Source: Shimia thalassica (GTDB lineage: Bacteria; Pseudomonadota; Alphaproteobacteria; Rhodobacterales; Rhodobacteraceae). Taken from it: a stretch of 64,000 bases of DNA. Shown here in pieces: positions 45,867-55,346 of this stretch. The notes under the pieces were generated by a model. That model ran no database searches, was not told where the DNA came from, and was given only the letters and a program-made list of their open reading frames with translations. The DNA lies in the NCBI RefSeq assembly GCF_001458215.1, contig NZ_CYTW01000002.1, positions 558,001 to 622,000 of the forward strand. Direction: 5' to 3'. A program made the translations under genes and the position numbers. Within the stretch, counting starts at the first letter, position 1; each line of letters starts with the position of its first letter.

Positions 45867-47210
45867 TCAGGCTTCGCCCATCAAGCGCGGGTCGAAAGGA
45901 TAAGTGGTCAGGTTTTCAAATCCCGTTTCGGTGATCAGAACCTGATCCTCGAGCTTGATCGAAAAATCTCCCTTTTCAGGGCTGACCAGTGCTTCGACGC
46001 ACAAGACCATGCCGGGCTCCAGCTCATAATCGAACGCCCCCTCAACCATGGCGTCGGGATAGGCGATCAGGGGCCATTCATCACACAAGCCGACGCCATG
46101 CATCATGCAGCCGTATTTCTGCACCTGAAACTGATCATCCAGACGGTGGCACCCACGTGACAGGTCTTGCATGTTTACGCCGGGCTTCAGCATTTCCATA
46201 TTGGTCATGATATGTTCGTGGCCGTGCTGCATCGCATAGATCATATCCGGCCGTGGTGGTGTGTCTCCGATCCACCAGCTTCGGGAAATGTCGACACAGA
46301 TGCCGTAAGAACCCACCAGATCCGTATCCAAAGACACCATCTCGTTGTTTTGTACGATGCGCGGGCCGCATTCCTGAAACCACGGGTTGGTGCGAGGGCC
46401 GGATGTCAAAAGACGTGTTTCGATCCATTCACCGCCACGCCGGATGTTTTCGGCATGAAGCACGGCCCAGATGTCATCTTCGCTCATGTTGCCATTTGGA
46501 ACACCCTCACGTGCGGTGCGCTCCATTTCCGCCATGGCCGTTTCACAAGCGTGGCTGGCACAGCGCATCGCCAGAATTTCATCGGGGCCTTTCACCGATC
46601 GGCATTTTTCGGTGACCTCTTCGCCTTCCATGATGTCAAAACCCTGGGCCTCAAGCGCGCGAAGCCCGTGGATCATGATCTTGTCGACGGCAAGGCGTTT
46701 GTTCCCGGGGCAGTGTTCTTCCAGAAGACGTCGCACTTCGTTTGAAAACACATCGGCCTGCACGTTTACTTTGTCACCACGATCAAAATAGAACAGGTCG
46801 GCCCCCGCACGTTGTTCGCGCACCAGCGGATTAAAAGTGCTCAGGAAAGGGGACTGCTTATAGTCCCAGATCACCATATAGCCATCCGCACAAAGCAGCA
46901 GCGCACGGAACGGGTTGTGCGTGTTCCAAAGCTGCATATTGGTCGAGTCGGTGGCATACCGGATGTTCAACGGGTCAAACATCAACAAACCGGCATAGCC
47001 GCGATCCACGATATGTTGTGTCAGGCGGGTCCAGCGATATTTCCGCATGGCTTGCAGATCGGGCAATTGCAGACCCGCCGAGGCCCACTCGGCAAAGGCA
47101 AGCTGTGTTGGCCCGATTTCAACACGATCCTGATCGTTGAGCGTGTTGTCCCCTGTCAGTTCCCCCTTGTGGGGATCAATCTTGCGGATGTCGCGGTGAT
47201 AGTCACGCAT
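45867..47210 (-). CDS. dddP: Dimethylsulfoniopropionate lyase DddP
   Basis: Start at the ATG ending at 47210 (MRDYHRDIRKIDPHKGE), with GGAGGAAGG upstream; a longer open frame lacks this. The 447-residue M24-peptidase-fold enzyme splits DMSP to acrylate and dimethylsulfide. Metal ligands are in place: Asp295, Asp297, Asp307, His371, Glu406 and Glu421, the same numbering I recall for the structurally studied Roseobacter enzyme. Signature stretches include LWNTHNPFRA and GEWIETRLLTSGPRTNPW. It is divergent from the N-demethylase-like gene and likely monocistronic. Confidence 0.95.
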   Translation of the reverse strand: MRDYHRDIRKIDPHKGELTGDNTLNDQDRVEIGPTQLAFAEWASAGLQLPDLQAMRKYRWTRLTQHIVDRGYAGLLMFDPLNIRYATDSTNMQLWNTHNPFRALLLCADGYMVIWDYKQSPFLSTFNPLVREQRAGADLFYFDRGDKVNVQADVFSNEVRRLLEEHCPGNKRLAVDKIMIHGLRALEAQGFDIMEGEEVTEKCRSVKGPDEILAMRCASHACETAMAEMERTAREGVPNGNMSEDDIWAVLHAENIRRGGEWIETRLLTSGPRTNPWFQECGPRIVQNNEMVSLDTDLVGSYGICVDISRSWWIGDTPPRPDMIYAMQHGHEHIMTNMEMLKPGVNMQDLSRGCHRLDDQFQVQKYGCMMHGVGLCDEWPLIAYPDAMVEGAFDYELEPGMVLCVEALVSPEKGDFSIKLEDQVLITETGFENLTTYPFDPRLMGEA

Positions 47211-47333
47211 GCCTTCCTCCCATTTGGCTTTGAGGGCATCATGAAGCGCAGAATCATGCGGGTCGTGTCTGAAACCGACGCGACATTGGTCTTTTTTTGA
47301 TGTGCTTCCTGACAGGTCGAGGTAACAAACGAC

Positions 47334-48095
47334 ATGACTGAAATCTTGCAACGCTCCATTCCATACGACGCATTCGAGGACAAACGGCTTCCGGGAATTG
47401 CGCCCCTTGATATGGCGGATTGGCTCATTGTTGATGACGCCTATGCCGGTCAGATGGCACGTCGCGAAGACCTGTTGGCCCAGAGCCGTAACAGCGTACT
47501 GGCGTTGGATGACAGCGCATTCGAGGCAGCGCAGGAATTGCTCGACCTCGCCTTGGCGCGCCTTTTATCAGGTTATAACAATGACTTTGTGCGTGAAGGT
47601 GATGCGGTTAAATGCCCTGACGAACGTGTCGTAGAGCTGGATTATTCCGATCCTTTCGGCACTTTGGGGCGTTTGACCCAAGAAGATTTTTGCCTGATGG
47701 GCAAGCGCGGCGAAGAACATGTCTTGCTCGGGGCGGTTTTGTGTTTTCCGGCCAGCTGGAAACTGTCAGAGAAATTCATGCAGCCGTTGATCGGCATTCA
47801 TATTCCGGTGGAACCCTATACCGAAGACATCGCCAAGCGGGTTCAGCGTCTGTTTGACGGGGTGCGGTCTGACCGGCCTTTATGGCGCTTTAACGCCCTG
47901 TGGTACGAAGACCCCGAACTGCACCAGCCGCGCTCAGCCTCCGAGCCGCGCCGCGTCGGGGCAGGAAGCGATGAAGGACCGTATTTCCGAAGCGAGAAAC
48001 AGTCGATTTTGAAACTGCCAAAGTCAGGCATGGCCGTTTTTTCAATTCATACGTTTGTCGTAAAGCGGGAAGACATGCGCGCGGCTCAACCCTAA
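47334..48095 (+). CDS. DUF3445 haem-dependent oxidative N-demethylase-like protein
   Basis: The 253-residue protein fits the DUF3445/HODM alpha-subunit family, with CFPASWKLSEKFMQPLIGIH and the later RPLWRFNALWYEDPELHQ. Characterised relatives are haem enzymes that demethylate secondary amines such as dimethylamine (DmmA). The partner subunits for dimethylamine monooxygenase are not next to it. It is divergent from dddP with a 123-base gap and its stop overlaps the convergent flavodoxin-like gene. Confidence 0.84.
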   Translation: MTEILQRSIPYDAFEDKRLPGIAPLDMADWLIVDDAYAGQMARREDLLAQSRNSVLALDDSAFEAAQELLDLALARLLSGYNNDFVREGDAVKCPDERVVELDYSDPFGTLGRLTQEDFCLMGKRGEEHVLLGAVLCFPASWKLSEKFMQPLIGIHIPVEPYTEDIAKRVQRLFDGVRSDRPLWRFNALWYEDPELHQPRSASEPRRVGAGSDEGPYFRSEKQSILKLPKSGMAVFSIHTFVVKREDMRAAQP

Positions 48096-48577
48096 AATAC
48101 ACCCATCTGCAAACCTGCAGCCATCGCTTGACCAAGATCGCGGCAAGGAGCGAGGTCTGTTTCTGTGAGGTGCTTTTTTGCAAGGATTTGTTCGGGTGTT
48201 TGCGCGTGTGTGCAAAGAATGAGTGCGGGCTGCACTTCCCTGAGCCGCCAGCCCGTCGCGATGCGGGCGAGTTGGCGTGCTGCGTTTTCCCCATCGGATC
48301 CGGCGCAGATCATCTGCGCATAGGGGCGCCCCTCGATCTGTCCCAGCAGGGGATAGTAGCACCGGTCGAACATCTCTTTCATCATGCCCGAAAGCGACGC
48401 GAGATTTTCCGGCGCGCAGAATATATACCCTGAGGCCGCCAGCAAATCCGACGGTTCGGTGGATTGTGCCGGCAGGAGATGCACTTCTGTTTCCGATCGC
48501 GCGGCTTCATAGGCCGCTTCCGCCATCTGGCGGCTGCCACCGGTGCGGGAATGATAGATGATCAGGAGTGCGGGCAT
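48092..48577 (-). CDS. Flavodoxin-fold NAD(P)H:FMN oxidoreductase-like protein
   Basis: The 161-residue protein opens with IIYHSRTGGSRQMAEA, a flavin phosphate-binding loop, and continues with the isoalloxazine-side block CAPENLASLSGMMKEMFDRC. It is a small flavodoxin-like reductase of unknown substrate. It overlaps the convergent DUF3445 gene by 4 bases. Confidence 0.82.
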   Translation of the reverse strand: MPALLIIYHSRTGGSRQMAEAAYEAARSETEVHLLPAQSTEPSDLLAASGYIFCAPENLASLSGMMKEMFDRCYYPLLGQIEGRPYAQMICAGSDGENAARQLARIATGWRLREVQPALILCTHAQTPEQILAKKHLTETDLAPCRDLGQAMAAGLQMGVF

Positions 48578-48676
48578 AAAGGAAGAATATCAGACGCACA
48601 GGAAAGAGGAAGAGGGGCAGACGATGCGCGTGCGGCAAGGGCGGCTTTGAGCCCAAAGTGGTCATTGCGCGAAGCC

Positions 48677-49786
48677 TTAACTGTCCGAACAGAGGTCCAA
48701 AACTGTTGTTCTGGAATGAGCGTAAGCCATACGGCATCCATCCGGAGAGAAAGCAACGTGACGCGCGATGACACCCTTGGCAACCAATTTCCAACCCTTA
48801 CGGGTATTTTCCGCATCAATTGCGAATATCCCCTGTTCTTGCCTTGGATATCCCCGACCCCAAACATGCGCGTAAACTCGGTCCCCGGACAGGTACATGT
48901 CAAGATTGCGGTAGCAACCGCAGCCACATGAAAAACAAGCTAAACTTTCTGGGTGTTCTTTCACCCAAGGCCCAGCGGGTAGTTCGATTTTGGATGCATC
49001 GTTTTGCTCAAAATCAATGACCCATGCCGACATTGGCCAATTCTTTTTCTTGGCCATATCTGACCGGTGAGCGTTAGACAGATAGGCAAGATACCTTGCG
49101 GCTCCTCGATCTTTGGTGACACCGGTTTGAAAGCCTGAAGGCGGGTCAAAGACTGAGGGCCGCTCTAGAACAATACGCCTTGTACTGTCACTGTTGATGT
49201 ACTCCAAAATGGTCCGGCCTAGATCAGTTGCAGCAACTAAGTCCCGGACATCTTTGCTTGAAAAATGGTCTTGTTTCCCGACGGCTAAAAGCGGCTCGCG
49301 ACCTTCCGCGAAAGATCGAATGTGGCGAGCCACGAGTTCGTTGGTGCCCTGCTGACAGTCGAAACGGTTGATTGGTTTGGCTGATGTTGAACCTTCCAAG
49401 GAAACGGTGTTCACAGCCTCGTTTTCTAAATCTAGTCGGTAGTGTGAGCTACCATAACCTCTGGCGTCTGCTTCCGAGGAATGTCGCAACCCCAAACGCA
49501 ATGTATCCTCTGAGTAACAACCACCTAGCCGAAACTGATTTGAAGCGCGGCGATCAATCGGTATCGCAAAAAAGACACTTTCGTTAACGCCATCGGCGAA
49601 ATCTCTCAAAAAGAGGTCTTTTGTGCCCAACAGTATTAGTTTGTCCTCTGACAACCAGTAAACCGGTTGTTTTCCAGCTATCGGCTGATGCCTGCCCTGA
49701 AGCCCAAATCCAAAATAGGAAAGGGTCATTCCCAGACACAAAATCACCGAGATGCAGATGAGTATCAGCCTAGCTTTCCAAGTCAT
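48677..49786 (-). CDS. Membrane-anchored protein of unknown function, propeller-like
   Basis: The 369-residue product has one N-terminal membrane segment (residues ~7-27) followed by a large periplasmic part. Near the end HVAFSPDGCRMAYAHS resembles the blade motif of TolB/WD40-type beta-propellers, and earlier segments (VYWLSEDKLILLG, QGIFAIDA) fit blades. A cysteine cluster FSCGCGCYRN lies at ~290. The gene is visibly richer in A+T than its neighbours, and short repeat-like sequences sit on both flanks. I do not recognise a family. Confidence 0.68.
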   Translation of the reverse strand: MTWKARLILICISVILCLGMTLSYFGFGLQGRHQPIAGKQPVYWLSEDKLILLGTKDLFLRDFADGVNESVFFAIPIDRRASNQFRLGGCYSEDTLRLGLRHSSEADARGYGSSHYRLDLENEAVNTVSLEGSTSAKPINRFDCQQGTNELVARHIRSFAEGREPLLAVGKQDHFSSKDVRDLVAATDLGRTILEYINSDSTRRIVLERPSVFDPPSGFQTGVTKDRGAARYLAYLSNAHRSDMAKKKNWPMSAWVIDFEQNDASKIELPAGPWVKEHPESLACFSCGCGCYRNLDMYLSGDRVYAHVWGRGYPRQEQGIFAIDAENTRKGWKLVAKGVIARHVAFSPDGCRMAYAHSRTTVLDLCSDS

Positions 49787-49844
49787 ACGTGAACACTACG
49801 TGAGGTTGATTAGCGCCACAATGAGACAATTTTGGTAATGTCCC

Positions 49845-49940
49845 GAAGGTCAGCTATGTCCCGCAAAGCCGACCTTTAACTGTCAAGAATGCAGCGTTTA
49901 GCTGTCGATGTCCGGTTTGACCGCATAGCAGACTTAGAGC
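49845..49940. repeat. Suspected short intergenic repeat sequence
   Basis: A stretch with GTCCCGCAAAGCCGACC, CTTTAACTGTC and TGCAGCG, of a kind I associate with recurrent non-coding sequence in Roseobacter-group genomes. A shorter related piece (CCTTAACTGTC) lies at 48676-48686 on the other side of the gene at 48677. No other copy is certain in this window. Confidence 0.3.
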
Positions 49941-49955
49941 TGAGCCCCACAAATG

Positions 49956-49984
49956 AAAAAGGGCGCCCCTTGAGGCGCCCTTTT
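49956..49984 (-). terminator. Rho-independent terminator of glnBA
   Basis: Stem AAAAGGGCGCC / GGCGCCCTTTT with a 6-base loop; on the reverse strand it is followed by TTCATTTG, about 20 bases beyond the glnA stop. Confidence 0.85.
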
Positions 49985-50005
49985 GAGTCACTGTCCCAGC
50001 GTGCT

Positions 50006-51412
50006 TTAGCAGCTGTAGTACATGCCGAATTCGACAGGGTGAGGGGTCGTTTCGTACAGAGTGACCTCTTCCATCTTCAGCTCGATATAACCTTCGATCT
50101 GGTCTTTGGTGAACACGTCGCCAGCCAGCAGGAAGTCGTGATCCGCTTCCAGAGATTCCAGAGCTTCGCGCAGCGAACCACAAACTGTTGGGATGCCTTC
50201 CAGCTCTTCTGCTGGCAGGTCATACAGGTTTTTGTCCATGGCTTCGCCGGGATCGATCTTGTTCGAGATGCCGTCAAGGCCAGCCATCAGCAATGCTGCG
50301 AAGGCCAGGTAAGGGTTGGCAGCCGGATCAGGGAAACGCGCTTCAACACGTTTGGCTTTGGGCGATTCCGAGAAAGGAATACGTACACAACCCGAACGGT
50401 TTGCAGCCGAGTAGGCGCGCAGAACAGGTGCTTCAAAACCGGGAACCAGACGCTTGTAAGAGTTGGTTGCTGGGTTGGTGAAGGCGTTCAGCGTTTTCGC
50501 GTGCTTCAGGATACCACCGATGAAGTACAGAGCTTCCTGAGACAGATCAGCATATTTGTCGCCAGCGAACAGAGGCTTGCCGTCTTTCCAGATCGACATG
50601 TTCACGTGCATACCTGTGCCGTTGTCGCCGTAGATCGGCTTGGGCATGAAGGTTGCTGTTTTGCCGTAAGACTGAGCAACGTTGTGGATGATGTACTTAT
50701 ACTTTTGCAGCTCATCCGCTTGCTTGGTCAGAGAGTCAAAGATCAGGCCCAGCTCGTGCTGACAGGACGCCACTTCGTGGTGGTGTTTGTCAACTTTCAT
50801 GCCCAGACGCTTCATGGTCGAGAGCATTTCCGAACGGATGTCTTGTGCATCGTCGGTTGGGTTTACCGGGAAATAGCCGCCTTTGAGACCTGGACGGTGG
50901 CCGGTGTTGCCCATTTCGTATTCTGTGTCGGTGTTCCACGATGCGTCGATTGCATCAACTTCGTAGGATACCTTGTTGATTGTGTTCGAGAAACGAACGT
51001 CGTCAAACAGGAAGAATTCAGCTTCCGGACCCATGTAGGCCACATCACCGATACCCGATGCTTTCAGGTAGGCTTCTGCTTTTTCTGCTGTGCCGCGTGG
51101 GTCACGTGCATAGGCTTCGCCTGTGTCGGGCTCAACGATCGAGCAGTGGATCGCGATGGTTTTTTCTGCATAGAACGGATCAGGATACGCCGAAGTGGTG
51201 TCCGGGATCAGTTTCATGTCAGAGTTTTCGATCGACTTCCAACCGGCCACGGACGAGCCGTCGAACATGAAGCCTTCTTCGAGGAAGTCTTCGTCGACGA
51301 GGTCAACGTCTACGGTCACGTGCTGCAACTTGCCGCGTGTGTCTGTGAAACGGATATCTACATATGCCGCTTCTTCGTCTTTGATCATCTGGAGAACTGC
51401 GTCTGCGCTCAT
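50006..51412 (-). CDS. glnA: Glutamine synthetase type I
   Basis: The 468-residue enzyme condenses ammonia and glutamate with ATP. Seen: [19 protein letters not shown] near the start, [35 protein letters not shown], and the adenylylation loop NLYDLP, so activity is probably controlled by GlnE. Length and motifs fit the dodecameric GSI-beta type. It lies 35 bases after glnB; PII controls its adenylylation state, so the pair forms a regulatory unit. Confidence 0.97.
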   Translation of the reverse strand: MSADAVLQMIKDEEAAYVDIRFTDTRGKLQHVTVDVDLVDEDFLEEGFMFDGSSVAGWKSIENSDMKLIPDTTSAYPDPFYAEKTIAIHCSIVEPDTGEAYARDPRGTAEKAEAYLKASGIGDVAYMGPEAEFFLFDDVRFSNTINKVSYEVDAIDASWNTDTEYEMGNTGHRPGLKGGYFPVNPTDDAQDIRSEMLSTMKRLGMKVDKHHHEVASCQHELGLIFDSLTKQADELQKYKYIIHNVAQSYGKTATFMPKPIYGDNGTGMHVNMSIWKDGKPLFAGDKYADLSQEALYFIGGILKHAKTLNAFTNPATNSYKRLVPGFEAPVLRAYSAANRSGCVRIPFSESPKAKRVEARFPDPAANPYLAFAALLMAGLDGISNKIDPGEAMDKNLYDLPAEELEGIPTVCGSLREALESLEADHDFLLAGDVFTKDQIEGYIELKMEEVTLYETTPHPVEFGMYYSC

Positions 51413-51447
51413 TCTCTGGTTCCTTCTGTTTAAAGAAAAGGGTGGGA

Positions 51448-51900
<453 letters not shown>

Positions 51901-51913
51901 CTAAAAAATAGGC

Positions 51914-51933
51914 AAAGTGCGCGAAAAGTGCGC
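51914..51933. promoter_or_regulatory. Tandem direct repeat between glnB and nnr
   Basis: AAAGTGCGC occurs twice with an 11-base period (51914 and 51925) in the divergent gap, 128 bases upstream of glnB and 27 bases upstream of nnr. A one-turn spacing suits side-by-side protein binding; which regulator would bind is unknown. Confidence 0.35.
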
Positions 51934-51959
51934 TGAAATGAATCGCGAAAGATCACAGT

Positions 51960-53558
51960 ATGACCGAATTGCTGACTGCTGCCCAAATGCGCGCCATTGA
52001 ACAGGACGCCATCGAGTCGGGCGACGTAACGGGCCTCGCACTGATGGAACGCGCCGGACAGGGTGTGGTCGAAGCGATTTTCGAGGAGTGGCCGGAGTTG
52101 GGCAGCGAGGGGGGCGTTGCCCCCCGTCCTTCGGACTCCCCCCAGAGTATTTCTGAAAAGGTGAAGCATAGGGCCGTCGTTCTGTGTGGACCGGGTAACA
52201 ATGGCGGCGACGGGTTTGTCGTGGCGCGGCTGTTGAAAGAGCACGGCTGGGAGGTTGAGGTGTTTCTGTACGGGAACGCCGGGACGCTGCCACCGGATGC
52301 GAAGATCAATTGTGAAAGGTGGCGCGGCATGGGGGCAATCAACGATTTGTCTGTGCCCAATGCCCTCGCGGATGTGGCGCGGCCTGACATAATCATAGAT
52401 GCCGTGTTTGGAACCGGTTTGGCGCGACCCATCGAGGGACGGCTTGCGCAGATTTTACAATCTCTTGGTGCGACGAGGTCACTCGGTGCGGTCAAAAGTG
52501 TTGCTATTGATCTGCCTTCGGGACTTTGTTCGGACAGCGGTCGATCTCTGGGTGTGTTTACAACAGCGGATCTGACTGTCAGCTTTCATCGTTTCAAGCT
52601 GGGGCATGTTCTGGACCGAGGGGCGATGCAGTGTGGCCGTGCCGTCGTAAAAGGTATTGGGCTGGACGATAGGGCCTTTTCTGTTGAGCGAAAAAGGCAG
52701 GTTGTTTTGGAAGCGCGTCCTGCGCAAAGGCTTCACAAGCACTCTGTTGCGCATAAATTCTCGCACGGCCACGCCTTTGTTCTGTCTGGCGGGGCGGGAA
52801 AAACCGGCGCTGCTCGGCTGGCGGCGCGTGGCGCATTGCGCATCGGGGCAGGGCTGGTGACACTCGGGGTTCCCCACGAGGCGCAGGCCGAAGTCGCAGC
52901 GCAGATCACAGCCTTGATGATGCGCGAAGTGGGGGATGCGGGGGCCTTGGCGAAGACGCTGGAGGACGACCGACTGAACGCGCTTTGCATTGGTCCGGGT
53001 TTCGGGGTGTCCGAGACCCAAGCCGCACTTGTTGGTGCGGTTTTGAAGGCGGGGCGGGCCACGGTTCTGGATGCCGATGCGCTGACGCTCATGTCACGTG
53101 ATGCAGACCTTTTTGCAGGACTACACGACAAATGCGTCCTGACCCCGCATGCAGGTGAATTTAAACGGCTGTTCCCTGACATCGCGGAAAAACTGTCTGC
53201 CGCGCCGACCAAAGGTCCGGCCTATTCCAAGGTCGACGCCACCCGCGAGGCCGCAAAACGTGCGGGCTGTGTCGTGTTGTTCAAAGGGGCGGACACGGTG
53301 ATTGCCGCGCCTGACGGAAGATGTTCAATCAACGCCGCCGTTTATGATCGCAGTGCACCTTGGTTGGCCACAGCCGGGTCTGGGGACGTGTTGGCCGGGT
53401 TTATCACGGGCCTTCTGGCTCGGGGCCTCGCGCCGATGCAGGCTGCGGAAACCGGTGCCTGGCTGCATGTGGAATGCGCCCGCACATTCGGCCCTGGCCT
53501 GATCGCCGAAGATTTGCCCGAACAGCTGCCTGACGTGTTGCGCAGTCTAGGTGCCTAG
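51960..53558 (+). CDS. nnr: Bifunctional NAD(P)H-hydrate epimerase / ADP-dependent NAD(P)H-hydrate dehydratase
   Basis: The 532-residue repair enzyme has an N-terminal epimerase domain (~1-215, with ALMERAGQGVVE and LCGPGNNGGDGFVVARLL) and a C-terminal ribokinase-like dehydratase domain (~230-532, with LTPHAGEFKRLFPD and ATAGSGDVLAGFITGLLARG). It restores damaged NAD(P)H hydrates. Residues ~49-69 are encoded by a hairpin-rich element inserted in frame between the epimerase start and the LCGPGNN loop. It is divergent from glnB. Confidence 0.93.
   Translation: MTELLTAAQMRAIEQDAIESGDVTGLALMERAGQGVVEAIFEEWPELGSEGGVAPRPSDSPQSISEKVKHRAVVLCGPGNNGGDGFVVARLLKEHGWEVEVFLYGNAGTLPPDAKINCERWRGMGAINDLSVPNALADVARPDIIIDAVFGTGLARPIEGRLAQILQSLGATRSLGAVKSVAIDLPSGLCSDSGRSLGVFTTADLTVSFHRFKLGHVLDRGAMQCGRAVVKGIGLDDRAFSVERKRQVVLEARPAQRLHKHSVAHKFSHGHAFVLSGGAGKTGAARLAARGALRIGAGLVTLGVPHEAQAEVAAQITALMMREVGDAGALAKTLEDDRLNALCIGPGFGVSETQAALVGAVLKAGRATVLDADALTLMSRDADLFAGLHDKCVLTPHAGEFKRLFPDIAEKLSAAPTKGPAYSKVDATREAAKRAGCVVLFKGADTVIAAPDGRCSINAAVYDRSAPWLATAGSGDVLAGFITGLLARGLAPMQAAETGAWLHVECARTFGPGLIAEDLPEQLPDVLRSLGA
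52105..52167 (+). repeat. Palindromic element inserted in frame within nnr
   Basis: Two adjacent hairpins, GGGGGGC-GTT-GCCCCCC (52109-52125) and GTCC-TTC-GGAC (52126-52136), then TCCCCCC and AGAGTATTTCTGAAAAGG. This arrangement looks like a short mobile intergenic element known by sight from Rhodobacterales genomes, here read as ~21 codons of a Pro/Ser/Gly-rich stretch unlike the surrounding enzyme. Confidence 0.6.
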
Positions 53559-53748
53559 ACCGGAATCTGAGGGGCGCGCTTTTCAGTATCCAGCGAGAAT
53601 ACTTCGTTCGCACCCCCCGCGGGGAGATTTCGGCAAAACGAAGCCATGCGCAGAGCCGTTCAAATCTGCTAAACTGTCCCAAAGCGCGCCGGTGTTCATG
53701 ACAGCCAAGCCGGATTGCGCCCTTCGGACTTAACAAGTGAGAGATATC

Positions 53749-54891
53749 ATGAAGACACTTCTTCTGTGCGCTGCATTAACCGCGATTGCCACCACACCAA
53801 GCTTTGCCGACTCCGCCAAAAAGATAACGATGGCAAATGGAATTGTGGTGGACAGCGGGCAGGTGTTGCTGGGCGATGCGGTGAACAAATCAGATACTTT
53901 CCTGACAAAGAAAACGGGCGGTTCCCATAACCTCGAATGGGCGCAAAAACAGGCCGAGTTTGTGGTTATTCCCGAGGGCAATGATGTTGCCGCGACATTT
54001 GCCTCGCAAAACACCGGTAACGACAACGATCGCGCGATCAGCATCGTCGCCATCACCAAAAATGCCAGCCGAAACAAAAGTGCGACGTCTCAGGCGATCT
54101 ATGCCGAGGCGGTCCGTGTCAGCCCCAAAAGCGGCAACGCGACAGGCATCGAGGTCGACGCCGCCAATATGGTGCCCAAAGGGGGGCGGGGTGACGTTAA
54201 CCCGTTTCAGAACCAGTTGGGGGTTGCCATGGGTGTCTGGGTGGCCAGCGGGGCCGATGCCAAAGTCCATGCACCGACCTATCCTGCTCAAACGGCTGTG
54301 AGTGTGGTAAACAACGGCAACACCTGGGATCAGGGCCTTGTTTTGAAACACAACTCTTTGACACCCACACAATCGGCCCTCACCAAGAAAACGGCGGGGC
54401 GGGCGATTGAATTGGCCCCCAATCATCATGTGTCGTGGTATTCTAATGCGGACAAGGTGCATGAAGCGGCTGCCATTGTCGGCCGTAACAGCGGTGCTCT
54501 CGAAATCCACGCCGAGCAGAATATTTCAGCAGATGCTGGTCAGGATTTTCTTGTCGCCGCCGAAGATGAAGTCATCGTACAGGCCGCACGCGTCGCCTTG
54601 GATGCCCAAAAGTCGATCCAGATCACAGCGGATGACGCACCAGACAGCTTTGTGCGCATGACCGGCAGGCAATCTGCACAACTCGAGGCCAGCGGAACCC
54701 GCGTCGCGGCGAATGCGGCAGGCCTGTCGGTTGCTGCCATCGCGCAGTCCGGTGGAGAGCCGATTTTCTTTGTCTCCAAAGAAGACAGCACGCTTTATAT
54801 CTATAACATTCCGACCAACCCAAAACACGTCAAACGCAACGGTGTCTATGCCGACCCGAAGACCGGCGTGCTCAAGATCAAGCTTCATTAA
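53749..54891 (+). CDS. Exported fibre-like protein of unknown function
   Basis: Start at ATG 53749; 380 residues. A signal peptide ends near FA-DS. The rest is low in cysteine and rich in Ala/Asn/Val/Thr with beta-strand-like repeats, for example SQAIYAEAVRVSP, TGIEVDAAN and QAARVALDAQKSIQITADD, resembling beta-helical phage tail-fibre or adhesin shafts. A C-terminal part, PIFFVSKEDSTLYIYNIP, is reminiscent of fibre tip segments. No other phage gene is near, so an adhesin or surface protein is as likely. Function unknown. Confidence 0.65.
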   Translation: MKTLLLCAALTAIATTPSFADSAKKITMANGIVVDSGQVLLGDAVNKSDTFLTKKTGGSHNLEWAQKQAEFVVIPEGNDVAATFASQNTGNDNDRAISIVAITKNASRNKSATSQAIYAEAVRVSPKSGNATGIEVDAANMVPKGGRGDVNPFQNQLGVAMGVWVASGADAKVHAPTYPAQTAVSVVNNGNTWDQGLVLKHNSLTPTQSALTKKTAGRAIELAPNHHVSWYSNADKVHEAAAIVGRNSGALEIHAEQNISADAGQDFLVAAEDEVIVQAARVALDAQKSIQITADDAPDSFVRMTGRQSAQLEASGTRVAANAAGLSVAAIAQSGGEPIFFVSKEDSTLYIYNIPTNPKHVKRNGVYADPKTGVLKIKLH

Positions 54892-55020
54892 GGGGCGAAT
54901 TTTGAGCGGTGAATCCGAAGAGCGCACAGGCTTTGGCATCTGATTTCAAAGCTTGTTCCAATATCCGTCATTTGGTGGATTGACAGCAAATGCCAGTAAC
55001 AATAGACAGCCATTTCAGTG

Positions 55021-55104
55021 CGGGTGTGGCGGAATTGGTAGACGCACCAGATTTAGGTTCTGGCGCCGCGAGGCGTGGGGGTTCGAGTCCCTTCACCCGC
55101 ACCA
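55021..55104 (+). tRNA. tRNA-Leu (anticodon TAG)
   Basis: Acceptor GCGGGTG pairs with CACCCGC; D-arm, anticodon stem CCAGA/TCTGG with loop TTTAGGT (anticodon TAG at 55055-55057), long variable arm, T-arm GGTTCGAGTCC and encoded CCA end. The long variable arm is expected for leucine tRNA. Confidence 0.95.
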
Positions 55105-55346
55105 TTTTGAAATCATTTGAAATTTCCACCCTTTGCGACGCACGTAGCGTGATGTGATATGGTGTGTTCAACACTTGGTTTCACTATGTCATAGAGTTCT
55201 GTTCTTCCTGAGACGCTTGTCGAACCGGCGAGGATCAGAATGTAGACCAATGGCCTGTCATCCCCTAGTCTGATGAGTAAGTCAGTCACTTTGAACCGTT
55301 TAGATATTTCGGCTCGATACTCATCGATAAAGGACACACATATTCC

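Noticed and set aside
49889-51433. Long open frame (514 codons) opposite glnA
   Set aside because: It mirrors glnA, has a Phe/Val/Cys-rich implausible product and no ribosome site.
53559-53700. Hairpin-rich segment after nnr that resembles the in-frame element
   Set aside because: Only short pieces match (GAATACTT, CCCCCCGCGGGG); too weak to call a second copy.
55021-55104. tRNA as proof of a genomic island
   Set aside because: No integrase, direct repeat or excision signature is visible, so only a cautious finding is given.
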